This document shows positions 56,201 through 64,000 of a stretch of DNA of 64,000 bases, piece after piece (the stretch's first letter is position 1; every line of letters begins with the position of its first letter). A program made the position numbers and the translations under genes. Origin of the DNA: Serratia liquefaciens ATCC 27592 (GTDB lineage: Bacteria; Pseudomonadota; Gammaproteobacteria; Enterobacterales; Enterobacteriaceae); contig NC_021741.1 of the NCBI RefSeq assembly GCF_000422085.1, forward strand, positions 4,960,001-5,024,000, written 5' to 3'. Under the pieces are notes generated by a model, which was given only the letters and a program-made list of their open reading frames with translations, was not told where the DNA came from and searched no databases.

Positions 56201-56986
56201 TCAGGCAGTCGGCACGGAAAACAATCTGGGCAAGGTTTGCAGAGTGTCGAAATGGGCCGGACGGGAAAGGTAGTACCCCTGCGCCGCCAGGGCACCAGAG
56301 CGCTGCACCAGCAGCCATTCCTGCTCGGTTTCCACCCCTTCAACAATCACTCCTTCGCTGTGCTGGTTCATTATTCTGACCAGCGTGGAGAGCAGTTGAA
56401 TGCCATCCTCCGTCTGCTTAAGCAGGGTGAACAATTCACGCGCCACCTTGATGTATTGATAGCGCCAGGTACTGACGGCGGAGAAATTCGCCAACCCGCT
56501 ACCGAAGTCATCCAACCACAGCCGCTCGGCCCCGGCAATTTGCTGCAACGGGCCGTTCAACGCCATTCCCGCGTGCTCCACCAGCTCGAAGCGCAGATAA
56601 GGCATGCTGGCAATCTGTCGTTGCAACACGTCGTGCCGCTGAAGCGCCTGCAATGCAATGCCGTCGATATTGACCGACACCATCAACGCGTGACGGGTCA
56701 ACAACGGCTGCCAGTGCTGGAGCAGCGTCAGCTGTTCCTGAATGATCTGCAGGCGCTTGCGCACGTCAAGGGCAGCAAAATAGTGCTCCGGCGACAGCGG
56801 TTTGTCCGGTGCGTCAGGATGAGACACCGCCGTCAGCAGTTCGAGTGCCAGCAGAGTGCCACAGGTGCGGTAGATCGGCTGAAAAGTATACTGCCGCCGG
56901 CATTGCCGCCAAAAATGCTGTGCTTTTATATGTGTGCATACGGCAAGGAATGGCGCCAGCAGACCAGAAATCATCTTGGTTGTCAT
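56201..56986 (-). CDS. pdeH: PdeH (YhjH), EAL-domain c-di-GMP phosphodiesterase
   Basis: 261 residues from ATG 56986; ATG 56974 or 57001 are also possible. The open frame runs to 57085, but a sigma28 promoter at 57048-57074 places transcription start near 57041 and excludes longer versions. A stand-alone EAL domain: YTFQPIYRTCGTLLALELLTAV (EAL region as ALELL, as in E. coli YhjH), VSVNIDG, LRFELVEH, LWLDDFGSGLANFSAV, YIKVARELF and GVIVEGVETEQEW. Degrades c-di-GMP so that flagellar motors are not braked. Homologous position to E. coli. Confidence 0.93.
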   Translation of the reverse strand: MTTKMISGLLAPFLAVCTHIKAQHFWRQCRRQYTFQPIYRTCGTLLALELLTAVSHPDAPDKPLSPEHYFAALDVRKRLQIIQEQLTLLQHWQPLLTRHALMVSVNIDGIALQALQRHDVLQRQIASMPYLRFELVEHAGMALNGPLQQIAGAERLWLDDFGSGLANFSAVSTWRYQYIKVARELFTLLKQTEDGIQLLSTLVRIMNQHSEGVIVEGVETEQEWLLVQRSGALAAQGYYLSRPAHFDTLQTLPRLFSVPTA

Positions 56987-57047
56987 TGGGACTATCGCCA
57001 TCGAAGGGACATGAAAACGCTCAGTCTGCGTGATTGCTTCCCTGGGT

Positions 57048-57074
57048 TTATCGGCAGCAGGCGATAAAACTTTA
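57048..57074 (-). promoter_or_regulatory. Sigma28 (FliA) promoter of pdeH
   Basis: On the minus strand TAAAGTTT, an 11-base spacer, then GCCGATAA: an exact match to the flagellar class 3 consensus. E. coli yhjH is likewise FliA-dependent. Confidence 0.92.
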
Positions 57075-57132
57075 AGCGGCGGCAAAAGCCTTCTACAGTG
57101 AATAGCGATAACAAAAAACCAAGGAAAAAAAC

Positions 57133-57336
57133 ATGCCCTACGTAAATATCAAAATTACCCGTGAAGGTGCGACAGCGGAGCAAAAGAAACAGCTGATCGC
57201 CGGCGTGACACAACTGCTGGTGGATACGCTGGGGAAGAATCCGGCCACCACCGTGGTCGTCATCGATGAAGTAGAAACCGACAACTGGGGTATCGGCGGC
57301 AAATGCGTCACCGAGCTGCGCGCAGCCGCTAAATAA
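57133..57336 (+). CDS. 4-oxalocrotonate tautomerase family protein
   Basis: 67 residues with AAGGAAAAAA upstream. Catalytic Pro follows the initiator Met (MPYVNIKITREGATAEQKKQ), and the helix and second strand (LIAGVTQLLVDTLGKNPATT) and TDNWGIGG match the small tautomerase subunit. Acts as a hexamer or dimer of keto-enol tautomerase type; substrate unknown. Divergent from pdeH, upstream of kdgK but with a hairpin between. Confidence 0.9.
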   Translation: MPYVNIKITREGATAEQKKQLIAGVTQLLVDTLGKNPATTVVVIDEVETDNWGIGGKCVTELRAAAK

Positions 57337-57356
57337 CGGCGGACTCTTGTCTGCGG

Positions 57357-57384
57357 ATCGGGAAATTTTTCAGTTTCCCGATCG
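57357..57384 (+). terminator. Possible terminator hairpin after the tautomerase gene
   Basis: GATCGGGAAA / TTTCCCGATC perfect 10-bp stem around TTTTTCAG, 20 bp after the stop, but without a following U-tract. Confidence 0.45.
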
Positions 57385-57399
57385 TCGTCATAATTAAAT

Positions 57400-57414
57400 T
57401 AAAACGTTGTTTTA
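57400..57414. promoter_or_regulatory. KdgR operator upstream of kdgK
   Basis: TAAAACGTTGTTTTA is a palindrome fitting the KdgR pattern TRAAAY-N3-RTTTYA. It lies 88 bp before the kdgK start. kdgK belongs to the KdgR regulon in enterobacteria. Confidence 0.75.
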
Positions 57415-57501
57415 TTTTCGTTGACTCCCTCGCCCCTTGCCTTGAGACTGGATGGGTTTCGCATTCATTCACCTTCTTCTTTCAGCCAGGGCTCGTTGAC
57501 T

Positions 57502-58434
57502 ATGACCACCCAGAATCTTGCCGTGATCGGCGAATGCATGATTGAACTGTCGCAAAAAGGCGTGGACCTTAGCCGCGGCTTTGGCGGCGATACGCTAAAC
57601 ACCGCCGTTTACGTTGCCCGCCAGGTGGCAGAAAGCACGCTGCAGGTGCATTACGTTACCGCGCTCGGCACCGACAGTTTCAGCGATGAGATGCTGCACG
57701 CCTGGCAACAGGAGAAGGTCAATACGCGCCTGGTTCAACGGCTGGAAAACAAGCTGCCGGGCCTGTACGTGATCGAAACCGATGAGGCCGGCGAACGCAC
57801 TTTCTATTACTGGCGCAATGACGCCGCCGCCCGTTACTGGCTGGCCAGCCCACAGGCGGAGACGTTATGCGAACAACTGGCCCACTTCGATTATCTATAC
57901 CTTAGCGGCATCAGCGTGGCGATCCTCGACGCGGCCAGCCGCACCAAGCTGCTGGCATTACTGCGCCAGTGCCGCGCCAACGGTGGCAAAGTCATTTTCG
58001 ATAACAACTATCGCCCGCGGCTGTGGCAAAACCGGGAAGAAACGCAGCAGGCTTATCGCGAGGTGCTGGCCTGCACCGATATCGCCTTCCTGACGCTGGA
58101 TGACGAGGATTTGCTGTGGGGCAAACAGCCGGTGGAACAGGTGGTGCAGCGCACGCAGCAGTTGGGCGTAATGGAGATTGTGATCAAACGCGGGGCAGAG
58201 GCCTGCCTGGTGTTCAGCGCCGAAGGCACCGAATTTGAAATCCCGGCGGTACGGCTGCCGAAAGAAAAAGTAGTGGATACCACGGCGGCCGGGGACTCTT
58301 TCAGCGCGGGTTACCTGGCGGTACGCTTAACCGGCGGCGATGCCGTGCAGGCGGCTCAGCGCGGTCATCTCACCGCCAGCACGGTGATCCAGCATCGTGG
58401 CGCCATTATCCCACTCGCCGCCATGCCGCAATGA
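57502..58434 (+). CDS. kdgK: 2-dehydro-3-deoxygluconokinase
   Basis: 310 residues from ATG 57502 (MTTQNLAVIGECMIELSQKG), E. coli length; the frame is open to 57421. PfkB-family sugar kinase: GGDTLNTAVYVAR near residue 30 and the ATP/catalytic signature VVDTTAAGDSFSAGYLAVRL near the C-terminus. Phosphorylates 2-keto-3-deoxygluconate with ATP, a step of hexuronate and pectin breakdown. A KdgR box precedes it. Downstream hairpins at 58457 and 58609. Confidence 0.96.
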   Translation: MTTQNLAVIGECMIELSQKGVDLSRGFGGDTLNTAVYVARQVAESTLQVHYVTALGTDSFSDEMLHAWQQEKVNTRLVQRLENKLPGLYVIETDEAGERTFYYWRNDAAARYWLASPQAETLCEQLAHFDYLYLSGISVAILDAASRTKLLALLRQCRANGGKVIFDNNYRPRLWQNREETQQAYREVLACTDIAFLTLDDEDLLWGKQPVEQVVQRTQQLGVMEIVIKRGAEACLVFSAEGTEFEIPAVRLPKEKVVDTTAAGDSFSAGYLAVRLTGGDAVQAAQRGHLTASTVIQHRGAIIPLAAMPQ

Positions 58435-58456
58435 ATCCTGTTCCGTAGAAATGCGA

Positions 58457-58480
58457 AAGGCCAGCAATAATGCTGGCCTT
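58457..58480 (+). terminator. Hairpin after kdgK (first copy)
   Basis: AAGGCCAGC / GCTGGCCTT around AATAAT, 22 bp after the kdgK stop, followed by AGTCTG rather than a T-run. The same hairpin sequence is repeated at 58609. Confidence 0.55.
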
Positions 58481-58608
58481 AGTCTGATGACAAACACCCG
58501 AAAAACGTGGTTTTCGGATGTTTGGGGTAAATCAGAAGACATAATCCTTTGTTTTTATTCGTCCTCAGATCAGGGCTTTTAACTGCATAGGACTTTGTCA
58601 GCAATCTG

Positions 58609-58635
58609 AGGCCAGCAATAATGCTGGCCTTTTTA
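58609..58635 (+). terminator. Rho-independent terminator after kdgK (second copy)
   Basis: The same AGGCCAGC / GCTGGCCT around AATAAT, now followed by TTTTTA. Between the copies a further hairpin CCGAAAA / TTTTCGG lies at about 58500-58518. Confidence 0.8.
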
Positions 58636-58658
58636 TTGGGCTCGAAAACCCATCTTAA

Positions 58659-58782
58659 TACCCTATGGATTTCAGGTTGTAGCCAGGTGCCAAGCTATCT
58701 CATCCCCAGGAGCTTACCTTAGTCAGCGACTGGGGTGTGATAGTGCAGGTAACAACGCTACAGCCTGAAAGACGACAGGTAT
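58659..58782 (+). repeat. Full-length ERIC element abutting the ilvC stop
   Basis: 124 bp: left end TACCCTATGGATTTCAGG, core ATCCCCAGGAGCTTACC then CAGCGACTGGGGTGTGA, right end CAGCCTGAAAGACGACAGG. Ends are imperfect inverted repeats. The element ends at 58782 and the ilvC stop codon (TTA on plus) starts at 58783. Confidence 0.92.
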
Positions 58783-60258
58783 TTAGCCTGCTACCGCGAT
58801 ACGTTTCATATCCGTCATATAACCACGCAGCTTACGGCCAACGGATTCGATTGGGTGATTGCGCACCGCTTCGTTCACGTCACGCAGTTGCGCGTTATCT
58901 ACGGAAGTCCCGGCCACGGATTTGCCCAGATCACCCGCCTGCAGGGTAGTCATGAACTCTTTCAGCAATGGCACTGCCGCGTTGGCAAACAGGTAGTTGC
59001 CGTACTCGGCGGTATCAGAGATAACCACGTTCATTTCGTACAGACGCTTACGCGCAATGGTGTTGGCGATCAGCGGCAGCTCGTGCAGTGATTCGTAGTA
59101 AGCGGATTCTTCGATGATACCTGCGTCAACCATGGTTTCAAACGCCAACTCAACACCGGCTTTCACCATTGCCACCATCAGTACGCCGTAGTCAAAGTAT
59201 TCCTGCTCGCTGATTTTACCTTCGAACTGCGGCGCGTTTTCGAACGCCGACTTGCCGGTCTCTTCACGCCAGTTCAGCAGCTTCACGTCGTCTTCTGCCC
59301 AGTCGGCCATCATGCCGCTGGAGAAGGCACCGGAGATGATGTCGTCCATGTGCTTCTGGAACAGCGGCGCCATGATCTCTTTCAGTTGCTCGGACAGCGC
59401 ATAAGCACGCAGTTTCGCCGGGTTGGACAGACGGTCCATCATCAGGGTGATACCGCCCTGCTTCAGCGCTTCGGTGATGGTTTCCCAACCGAACTGGATC
59501 AGTTTTTCTGCATAAGCCGGGTCGGTACCTTCAGCAACCAGTTTATCGAAGCACAGCAGTGAACCCGCCTGCAGCATGCCGCACAGAATGGTCTGCTCGC
59601 CCATCAGGTCAGACTTCACTTCAGCGACGAAGGAAGACTCCAGAACGCCGGCGCGGTGACCGCCGGTCGCGGCAGCCCAAGCCTTGGCAATCGCCATGCC
59701 TTCGCCTTTAGGGTCGTTTTCCGGGTGAACCGCAATCAGGGTCGGTACGCCGAAACCACGTTTGTATTCTTCACGCACTTCGGTGCCCGGACATTTTGGC
59801 GCAACCATCACCACGGTAATGTCTTTACGTACTTGCTCACCCACTTCAACGATGTTGAAGCCGTGAGAGTAGCCCAGCGCCGCGCCGTCTTTCATCAGCG
59901 GCTGTACGGCACGCACTACCGAGGTGTGCTGCTTGTCCGGCGTCAGGTTAACCACCAGGTCGGCCTGTGGGATCAAGTCTTCGTAAGTCCCTACTTTGAA
60001 GCCGTTTTCGGTCGCTTTACGCCATGAAGGACGCTTTTCGTCGATAGCTTCTTTACGCAGGGCATAAGCCACATCCAGCCCCGAGTCACGCATGTTCAAG
60101 CCTTGGTTCAGACCCTGTGCGCCACAGCCGACAATCACCACTTTTTTGCCTTTCAGGTAGCCGGCTTCATCAGCGAATTCTTCACGTGCCATAAAACGGC
60201 ATTTACCCAATTGCGCCAACTGCTGACGCAGGTTCAATGTGTTGAAATAGTTAGCCAT
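58783..60258 (-). CDS. ilvC: Ketol-acid reductoisomerase (class II, long form)
   Basis: 491 residues from ATG 60258 ([18 protein letters not shown]), with TGGAG upstream, E. coli length. Rossmann motif [21 protein letters not shown] near residues 40-60; duplicated C-terminal knotted domain with [16 protein letters not shown]. Converts acetolactate or acetohydroxybutyrate to the dihydroxy acid using NADPH and Mg. Divergent from its activator ilvY. Its stop is flush with an ERIC element. Confidence 0.98.
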   Translation of the reverse strand: MANYFNTLNLRQQLAQLGKCRFMAREEFADEAGYLKGKKVVIVGCGAQGLNQGLNMRDSGLDVAYALRKEAIDEKRPSWRKATENGFKVGTYEDLIPQADLVVNLTPDKQHTSVVRAVQPLMKDGAALGYSHGFNIVEVGEQVRKDITVVMVAPKCPGTEVREEYKRGFGVPTLIAVHPENDPKGEGMAIAKAWAAATGGHRAGVLESSFVAEVKSDLMGEQTILCGMLQAGSLLCFDKLVAEGTDPAYAEKLIQFGWETITEALKQGGITLMMDRLSNPAKLRAYALSEQLKEIMAPLFQKHMDDIISGAFSSGMMADWAEDDVKLLNWREETGKSAFENAPQFEGKISEQEYFDYGVLMVAMVKAGVELAFETMVDAGIIEESAYYESLHELPLIANTIARKRLYEMNVVISDTAEYGNYLFANAAVPLLKEFMTTLQAGDLGKSVAGTSVDNAQLRDVNEAVRNHPIESVGRKLRGYMTDMKRIAVAG

Positions 60259-60387
60259 GGTGGTACTCCAGTTAGATGTTGTGTCTTGCATGTTATTTTC
60301 ATTCCCCGCCTGTCTGTGCGGAGATTCGTTAAACTCAATGTATAACAGGAAACGCGTTGCTTAAATTGATATATTACGAATGTGATA

Positions 60388-60402
60388 TTGCAATTTATGC
60401 AA
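60388..60402. promoter_or_regulatory. Probable IlvY operator
   Basis: TTGCA-ATTTA-TGCAA, a perfect 5-bp dyad in the ilvC/ilvY divergent region, 25 bp before the ilvY start. LysR activators bind such T-N-A dyads near their own start and activate the divergent gene. Confidence 0.6.
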
Positions 60403-60426
60403 CACTCTTGCTGCGAGCGTACTGAT

Positions 60427-61326
60427 ATGGATTTGCGTGATTTAAAGCTGTTCCTTCATCTGGCCGAAAGCCACCATTTTGGCCGCACCGCCAAGGCGAT
60501 GCACGTCAGTCCGTCGACGCTTTCCCGCCAGATCCAACGGCTGGAAGAGATCCTCGGGCAGCCGCTGTTTTTACGCGATAACCGCACCGTGCAACTGACC
60601 GATGCCGGTGAGCAACTAAAAGACTTTGCCCAGCAGACGCTGTTGCAATACCAGCAGCTGAAGCATTCTCTCGGCCAGCACGGCCCTTCGCTGAGCGGCG
60701 AGCTGCGGCTGTTCTGCTCGGTCACCGCCGCCTACAGCCACCTGCCGCCGATCCTGGATCGCTTCCGCGCGCAACATCCGCTGGTGGAAATTAAACTCAC
60801 CACCGGTGACGCTGCCGACGCCGTCGATAAGGTTCAGTCCAACGAAGCCGATCTGGGCATTGCCGGCCGGCCTGAAACCCTGCCCACCAGCGTAGCCTTC
60901 ACCAAAATCGGCGAGATCCCGCTGGTATTGATTGCCCCGGCGCTGCCCTGCGCCGTGCGCAGCCAGGCATTTGCCGAGCAGCCCGACTGGGCCAATATTC
61001 CGTTTATCCTGCCGGAGCATGGCCCGTCACGAAAACGTATCGAGCTGTGGTTCCGTCGCCAGCGCATCGCCAATCCGCTGATTTACGCCACCGTCGGCGG
61101 CCACGAGGCGATTGTTTCCATGGTGGCACTGGGCTGCGGCATCGCACTGATCCCCGGCGTGGTGGTGGACAACAGCCCGGAGCCGGTACGTAACCGCATC
61201 TCACAGTTAGAAAATATCTCTATGGTCGAACCGTTCGAACTGGGCGTCTGCGTGCAGAAAAAACGCCTCAGCGATCCGCTGATCGACGCTTTCTGGCGCT
61301 TGTTATTAACGGTCAAAAATCCTTAA
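60427..61326 (+). CDS. ilvY: LysR-type activator of ilvC
   Basis: 299 residues from ATG 60427 (MDLRDLKLFLHLAESHHFGRT); the frame is open to 60382. Winged HTH (AKAMHVSPSTLSRQIQRLEEILGQPLFLRDNR) then the LysR effector domain. Activates ilvC in response to acetolactate or acetohydroxybutyrate. Divergent arrangement with ilvC as in E. coli supports the name. Confidence 0.95.
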   Translation: MDLRDLKLFLHLAESHHFGRTAKAMHVSPSTLSRQIQRLEEILGQPLFLRDNRTVQLTDAGEQLKDFAQQTLLQYQQLKHSLGQHGPSLSGELRLFCSVTAAYSHLPPILDRFRAQHPLVEIKLTTGDAADAVDKVQSNEADLGIAGRPETLPTSVAFTKIGEIPLVLIAPALPCAVRSQAFAEQPDWANIPFILPEHGPSRKRIELWFRRQRIANPLIYATVGGHEAIVSMVALGCGIALIPGVVVDNSPEPVRNRISQLENISMVEPFELGVCVQKKRLSDPLIDAFWRLLLTVKNP

Positions 61327-61375
61327 CACGACACCATTGCTTTTAAACACGATCATTTGAAATGCGAGATAGAAC

Positions 61376-61442
61376 TACCCCAAAGATTTCATGTTGCAGC
61401 TAGTGCAGCCAACAACGCTGCAGCTTGAAAGACGACGGGTAT
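61376..61442 (+). repeat. Short ERIC element (67 bp) abutting the DUF2461 gene stop
   Basis: Left end TACCCCAAAGATTTCATG and right end CAGCTTGAAAGACGACGGG flank only a short middle; the central hairpin is deleted. The element ends at 61442 and the stop codon of the minus-strand gene occupies 61443-61445. Confidence 0.85.
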
Positions 61443-62144
61443 TTAGAGATCTGCCGGATCGACTTGTTTCATCGCCTCTACCTGCATCAACCAATGGTAA
61501 AGCGGCTCCAACTGCTGAAAAGCTTGCGCCAGCGTCTGCGTCAGCCCGGCGTTGAATAACGTCTCCACCTGGCTGTCGGTAGCCATCACCGCAAAAGATT
61601 TGCGGTTGTACCAGGTGGCAATGTCTGCCGCCTGCTCTTTAACCAGCGGGCGTTTGTAGCTTTCTCCCACCAGCTCGAACGGCGGCTGACAACAGGCCGC
61701 GACCTCGAGAAAAGGCTGCGGCCGACGCTGCAGCGTATGACGAAACAGATCCATGGTTTGCTTGTTGGCACTGTAATAACCCAGCCCATAGCGCAACATG
61801 TCCGGCCCCAGTTCGAAGAAATAAACCGGGGCATCCTTCCAGTCTTTGCTCGGCCGTTTGAACGTCAGCCACATGCGGCTGCGATAACGTGATTTATCGT
61901 GAGAAAAACGCGTGTCGCGGTGTATACGCGACAGCGTTTTACCGATCGCCGGGCGGGTTTCAAACTGCGGATCGATCGCCAGCATCGTCGGGGCAAGCTC
62001 AGCCACCAGCGAGCGGAACGGCGTCAGCAGCTCACGATCGTAAACGCCGCGGTTGCCTTCAAACCATTCCTTGTCGTTCTCGATCCGCACCTGCTGAAGA
62101 AAATTCAGGCCCTGCTGGCTAAAGCCGTTAAATTTATCCGTCAT
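61443..62144 (-). CDS. DUF2461 (TIGR02453) family protein
   Basis: 233 residues. Family features: FNGFSQQGLNFLQQVRIENDKEWFEGNRGVYDREL at the start, ETRPAIGKTLSRIHRDTRFSHDKSRYRSRMWL in the middle and APVYFFELGPDMLRYGLGYY. Cytoplasmic; function unknown. It lies 21 bp downstream of ilvA on the same strand, so it may be read with the ilv operon, an arrangement not found in E. coli. Confidence 0.9.
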   Translation of the reverse strand: MTDKFNGFSQQGLNFLQQVRIENDKEWFEGNRGVYDRELLTPFRSLVAELAPTMLAIDPQFETRPAIGKTLSRIHRDTRFSHDKSRYRSRMWLTFKRPSKDWKDAPVYFFELGPDMLRYGLGYYSANKQTMDLFRHTLQRRPQPFLEVAACCQPPFELVGESYKRPLVKEQAADIATWYNRKSFAVMATDSQVETLFNAGLTQTLAQAFQQLEPLYHWLMQVEAMKQVDPADL

Positions 62145-62165
62145 GCGCCGTCCTTGTCGGTTCCC

Positions 62166-63710
62166 TTAGCCCTGCAAAAAGAAGCGGAACGCCGGGTTAT
62201 CGGTTTCATCGTGGCAGTCGTAGCCCAGCGCCTGCAAATGCTGCTCAAACTCAGGTTCGGTCTGTGACAGCTCAAAACCAGCCAGCACGCGGCCAAAATC
62301 GGTGCCGTGGCTGCGGTAATGGAACAGCGAGATGTTCCAATGGGTGCCCAGAGTTTGCAGGAACTTCAGCAGCGCGCCCGGCGACTCCGGGAACTCAAAG
62401 CTGTACAGCCGCTCCCGCAGGGGTTTCGAAGGACGCCCACCGACCATGTAGCGCACGTGCAGTTTGGCCATTTCGTCATCGGACAGATCCACCACCTGAT
62501 AACCGTCGGCGTTCAGCTCGTCGATGATTTCCAGGCGTTCGGCATGGCCACGCGTCAGGCGGACACCGACGAAGATGCACGCGTTGTCCGCATCGGCGTA
62601 ACGATAGTTGAACTCGGTCACCGACCGGCCGCCCAGCAGTTGGCAAAACTTCAGGAAGCTGCCTTTCTGCTCAGGAATGGTCACTGCCAGCAGGGCTTCG
62701 CGTTGTTCGCCCAATTCGCAGCGTTCAGATACATAACGCAAGCCGTGGAAGTTCAGGTTGGCACCTGACAGCACGTGCGCCAGGCGCTCGCCCTGGATAT
62801 TGTGCTGCTGAACGTATTTCTTCAGCCCGGCCAATGCCAGCGCGCCGGAGGGTTCGGCAATGGCACGCACGTCTTCAAACAAATCTTTGACCGCCGCGCA
62901 GATAGCGTCGCTATCGACGGTGATCACGTCGTCCAGATATTCCCGGCACAGGCGGAAGGTTTCGTCACCGATGCGCTTCACCGCCACGCCTTCGGCAAAC
63001 AGTCCGACTCGCGCCAAATCTACCGGATGCCCGGCGTCCAGCGCCGCGCGCAGGCAGGCGGAGTCTTCCGCCTCCACGCCGATCACTTTGATCTGCGGCA
63101 TCAGCTGTTTGATTAACACCGCAACACCCGCCGCCAGACCACCACCGCCAACCGGAACAAACACCCGGTCGAGATGCGCGTCCTGTTGCAGCAGCTCCAT
63201 CGCCAACGTGCCCTGCCCGGCGATCACCGTTGGGTGATCGAACGGGGGAACGAAGGTCATGCCCTGCTTGTGCGAAAGCTCAATTGCCCTGGCCTTGGCT
63301 TCATCAAAGTTGGCGCCGTGCAACAGTACTTCACCGCCGAAACCGCGTACCGCATCCACTTTGATGTCTGCGGTGGACACCGGCATGACGATCAGCGTTT
63401 TGATCCCCAGGCGTTTACCGGAGTAGGCCACGCCCTGTGCATGGTTGCCGGCCGAAGCCGTTACCACGCCGCGCGCTTTCTGCTCTTCGTTCAGGCTGGC
63501 GATCATGGCATAGGCCCCGCGCAGTTTGAAGCTGTGCACCGGCTGACGATCTTCGCGCTTCACCAGAATGGTGTTGCCGAGGCGCGAAGAAATTTTGCTC
63601 ATGGCCTGTAACGGAGTGACCTGAGCCACCTCGTATACCGGCGAGCGGAGCACCGCTCGCAAATACTCCGCGCCGCAGGGGGCGTCGGGTAGGGGTTGCG
63701 ATACCGCCAT
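62166..63710 (-). CDS. ilvA: Threonine ammonia-lyase, biosynthetic
   Basis: 514 residues, E. coli length. PLP lysine K62 in VHSFKLRGAYAM, glycine loop TASAGNHAQGVA, PLP-phosphate loop VPVGGGGLAAGVAV, and two ACT-like regulatory modules at the C-terminus (EQREALLAVTIPEQKGSFLKF; RLYSFEFPESPGALLKFL). Deaminates threonine to 2-oxobutanoate, first step to isoleucine; feedback-inhibited by isoleucine in the family. Strong GGAGG includes the end of ilvD; the ilvD stop lies five bases before its ATG. Confidence 0.97.
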   Translation of the reverse strand: MAVSQPLPDAPCGAEYLRAVLRSPVYEVAQVTPLQAMSKISSRLGNTILVKREDRQPVHSFKLRGAYAMIASLNEEQKARGVVTASAGNHAQGVAYSGKRLGIKTLIVMPVSTADIKVDAVRGFGGEVLLHGANFDEAKARAIELSHKQGMTFVPPFDHPTVIAGQGTLAMELLQQDAHLDRVFVPVGGGGLAAGVAVLIKQLMPQIKVIGVEAEDSACLRAALDAGHPVDLARVGLFAEGVAVKRIGDETFRLCREYLDDVITVDSDAICAAVKDLFEDVRAIAEPSGALALAGLKKYVQQHNIQGERLAHVLSGANLNFHGLRYVSERCELGEQREALLAVTIPEQKGSFLKFCQLLGGRSVTEFNYRYADADNACIFVGVRLTRGHAERLEIIDELNADGYQVVDLSDDEMAKLHVRYMVGGRPSKPLRERLYSFEFPESPGALLKFLQTLGTHWNISLFHYRSHGTDFGRVLAGFELSQTEPEFEQHLQALGYDCHDETDNPAFRFFLQG

Positions 63711-63715
63711 GATAC

Positions 63716-64000
63716 TTAGCCTCCCAGCTTGCTCTTGTCGCGTACTGCACCTTTGTCAGCGCTGGTTGCCAACATGGCATAGGCACGCAGCGCCAAGGAA
63801 ACCTGACGCTCACGGTTTTTCGGTGTCCAGGCGCGATCGCCACGTGCCAGCTCAACTTCACGGCGTGCCGCCAGTTCGCTGTCCGAAACGTCCAGCACCA
63901 TGCTGCGTTGAGGAATATTGATGTCGATCATGTCGCCATCTTCGATCAGCGCAATCAGGCCGCCGCTGCCCGCTTCCGGTGAAACGTGACCGATTGACAG
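63716..64000 (-). CDS. ilvD: Dihydroxy-acid dehydratase, C-terminal end (continues beyond window)
   Basis: The last 94 residues of Ilv[23 protein letters not shown] leads to [24 protein letters not shown] and the end [22 protein letters not shown]. The [Fe-S] dehydratase makes 2-oxo acids for valine, leucine and isoleucine. Stop TAA at 63716-63718 lies within the ribosome-binding region of ilvA, so the two are coupled in one operon. Confidence 0.96.
   Translation of the reverse strand: MSIGHVSPEAGSGGLIALIEDGDMIDINIPQRSMVLDVSDSELAARREVELARGDRAWTPKNRERQVSLALRAYAMLATSADKGAVRDKSKLGG

Noticed and set aside
57002..57085. Longer PdeH start at TTG 57085
   Set aside because: It lies upstream of the sigma28 transcription start and has no PdeH-like sequence.
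1..64000. CRISPR arrays, tRNA or rRNA genes, prophage or intact insertion sequences
   Set aside because: None seen: no regularly spaced repeats, no cloverleaf candidates noticed and no transposase or integrase frames. A tRNA scan was not possible.

Overview
The window is chromosomal DNA of a Gram-negative enterobacterium, almost certainly the genus Serratia. Base composition is high in GC. The order yhiN-pitA-uspB-uspA ... rsmJ-prlC ... rlmJ-gor and the order yhjD-yhjE ... yhjG-pdeH-kdgK match the E. coli backbone. Interspersed are blocks typical of Serratia: srfABC, an rpfF/rpfR signal pair and tandem SSP-type autotransporter proteases. Species is not resolved. No tRNA, rRNA, CRISPR array, prophage or intact insertion sequence was seen.

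Layout. 1-2759: end of a LuxR-type regulator, then a guanidino-compound cluster (CtlX-like hydrolase, Lrp/AsnC regulator, arginase-family enzyme). 3000-9354: the translationally coupled srfABC operon. 9462-10767: a VOC protein and an orphan gene beside AT-rich DNA. 11079-15553: yhiN, pitA, uspB, uspA. 15813-26237: gdhA, a six-gene CUT2-type sugar ABC transporter / pentulose kinase / SIS isomerase operon, and a periplasmic 5'-nucleotidase; this block sits where E. coli carries dtpB. 26547-35352: rsmJ, prlC, a HIT protein, an amidase with a divergent LysR regulator, an ASCH protein, rlmJ and gor.

35512-46672: a signalling block (cysteine-free molybdopterin-fold secreted protein, hybrid histidine kinase, and a convergent HTH-receiver regulator overlapping the kinase by 11 bp), a candidate structured RNA, two tandem serine-protease autotransporters with near-identical 3' halves, a broken UPF0261 gene, and spy. 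47284-50161: RpfR (PAS-GGDEF-EAL) convergent with RpfF, a fatty-acid quorum signal and c-di-GMP module. 50502-58434: yhjD, yhjE, cdh, yhjG, pdeH (with a near-perfect sigma28 promoter), a tautomerase and kdgK. 58783-64000: ilvC, ilvY, a DUF2461 gene, ilvA and the 3' end of ilvD, for branched-chain amino acid synthesis.

Five ERIC repeats (one full, one 211-bp insertion form, three short internal-deletion forms) are scattered through the window. Several join genes exactly: one supplies the last codons and stop of rsmJ, two abut the stop codons of ilvC and the DUF2461 gene, and one abuts the gdhA ribosome binding site. The observations I rate most worth following are the molybdopterin-fold/kinase/HTH-receiver module with its adjacent RNA candidate, the ERIC-gene junctions, the 11-bp phased Pho-box-like array before pitA, the orphan terminator upstream of rpfF, and the gene-conversion mosaic in the autotransporter pair.
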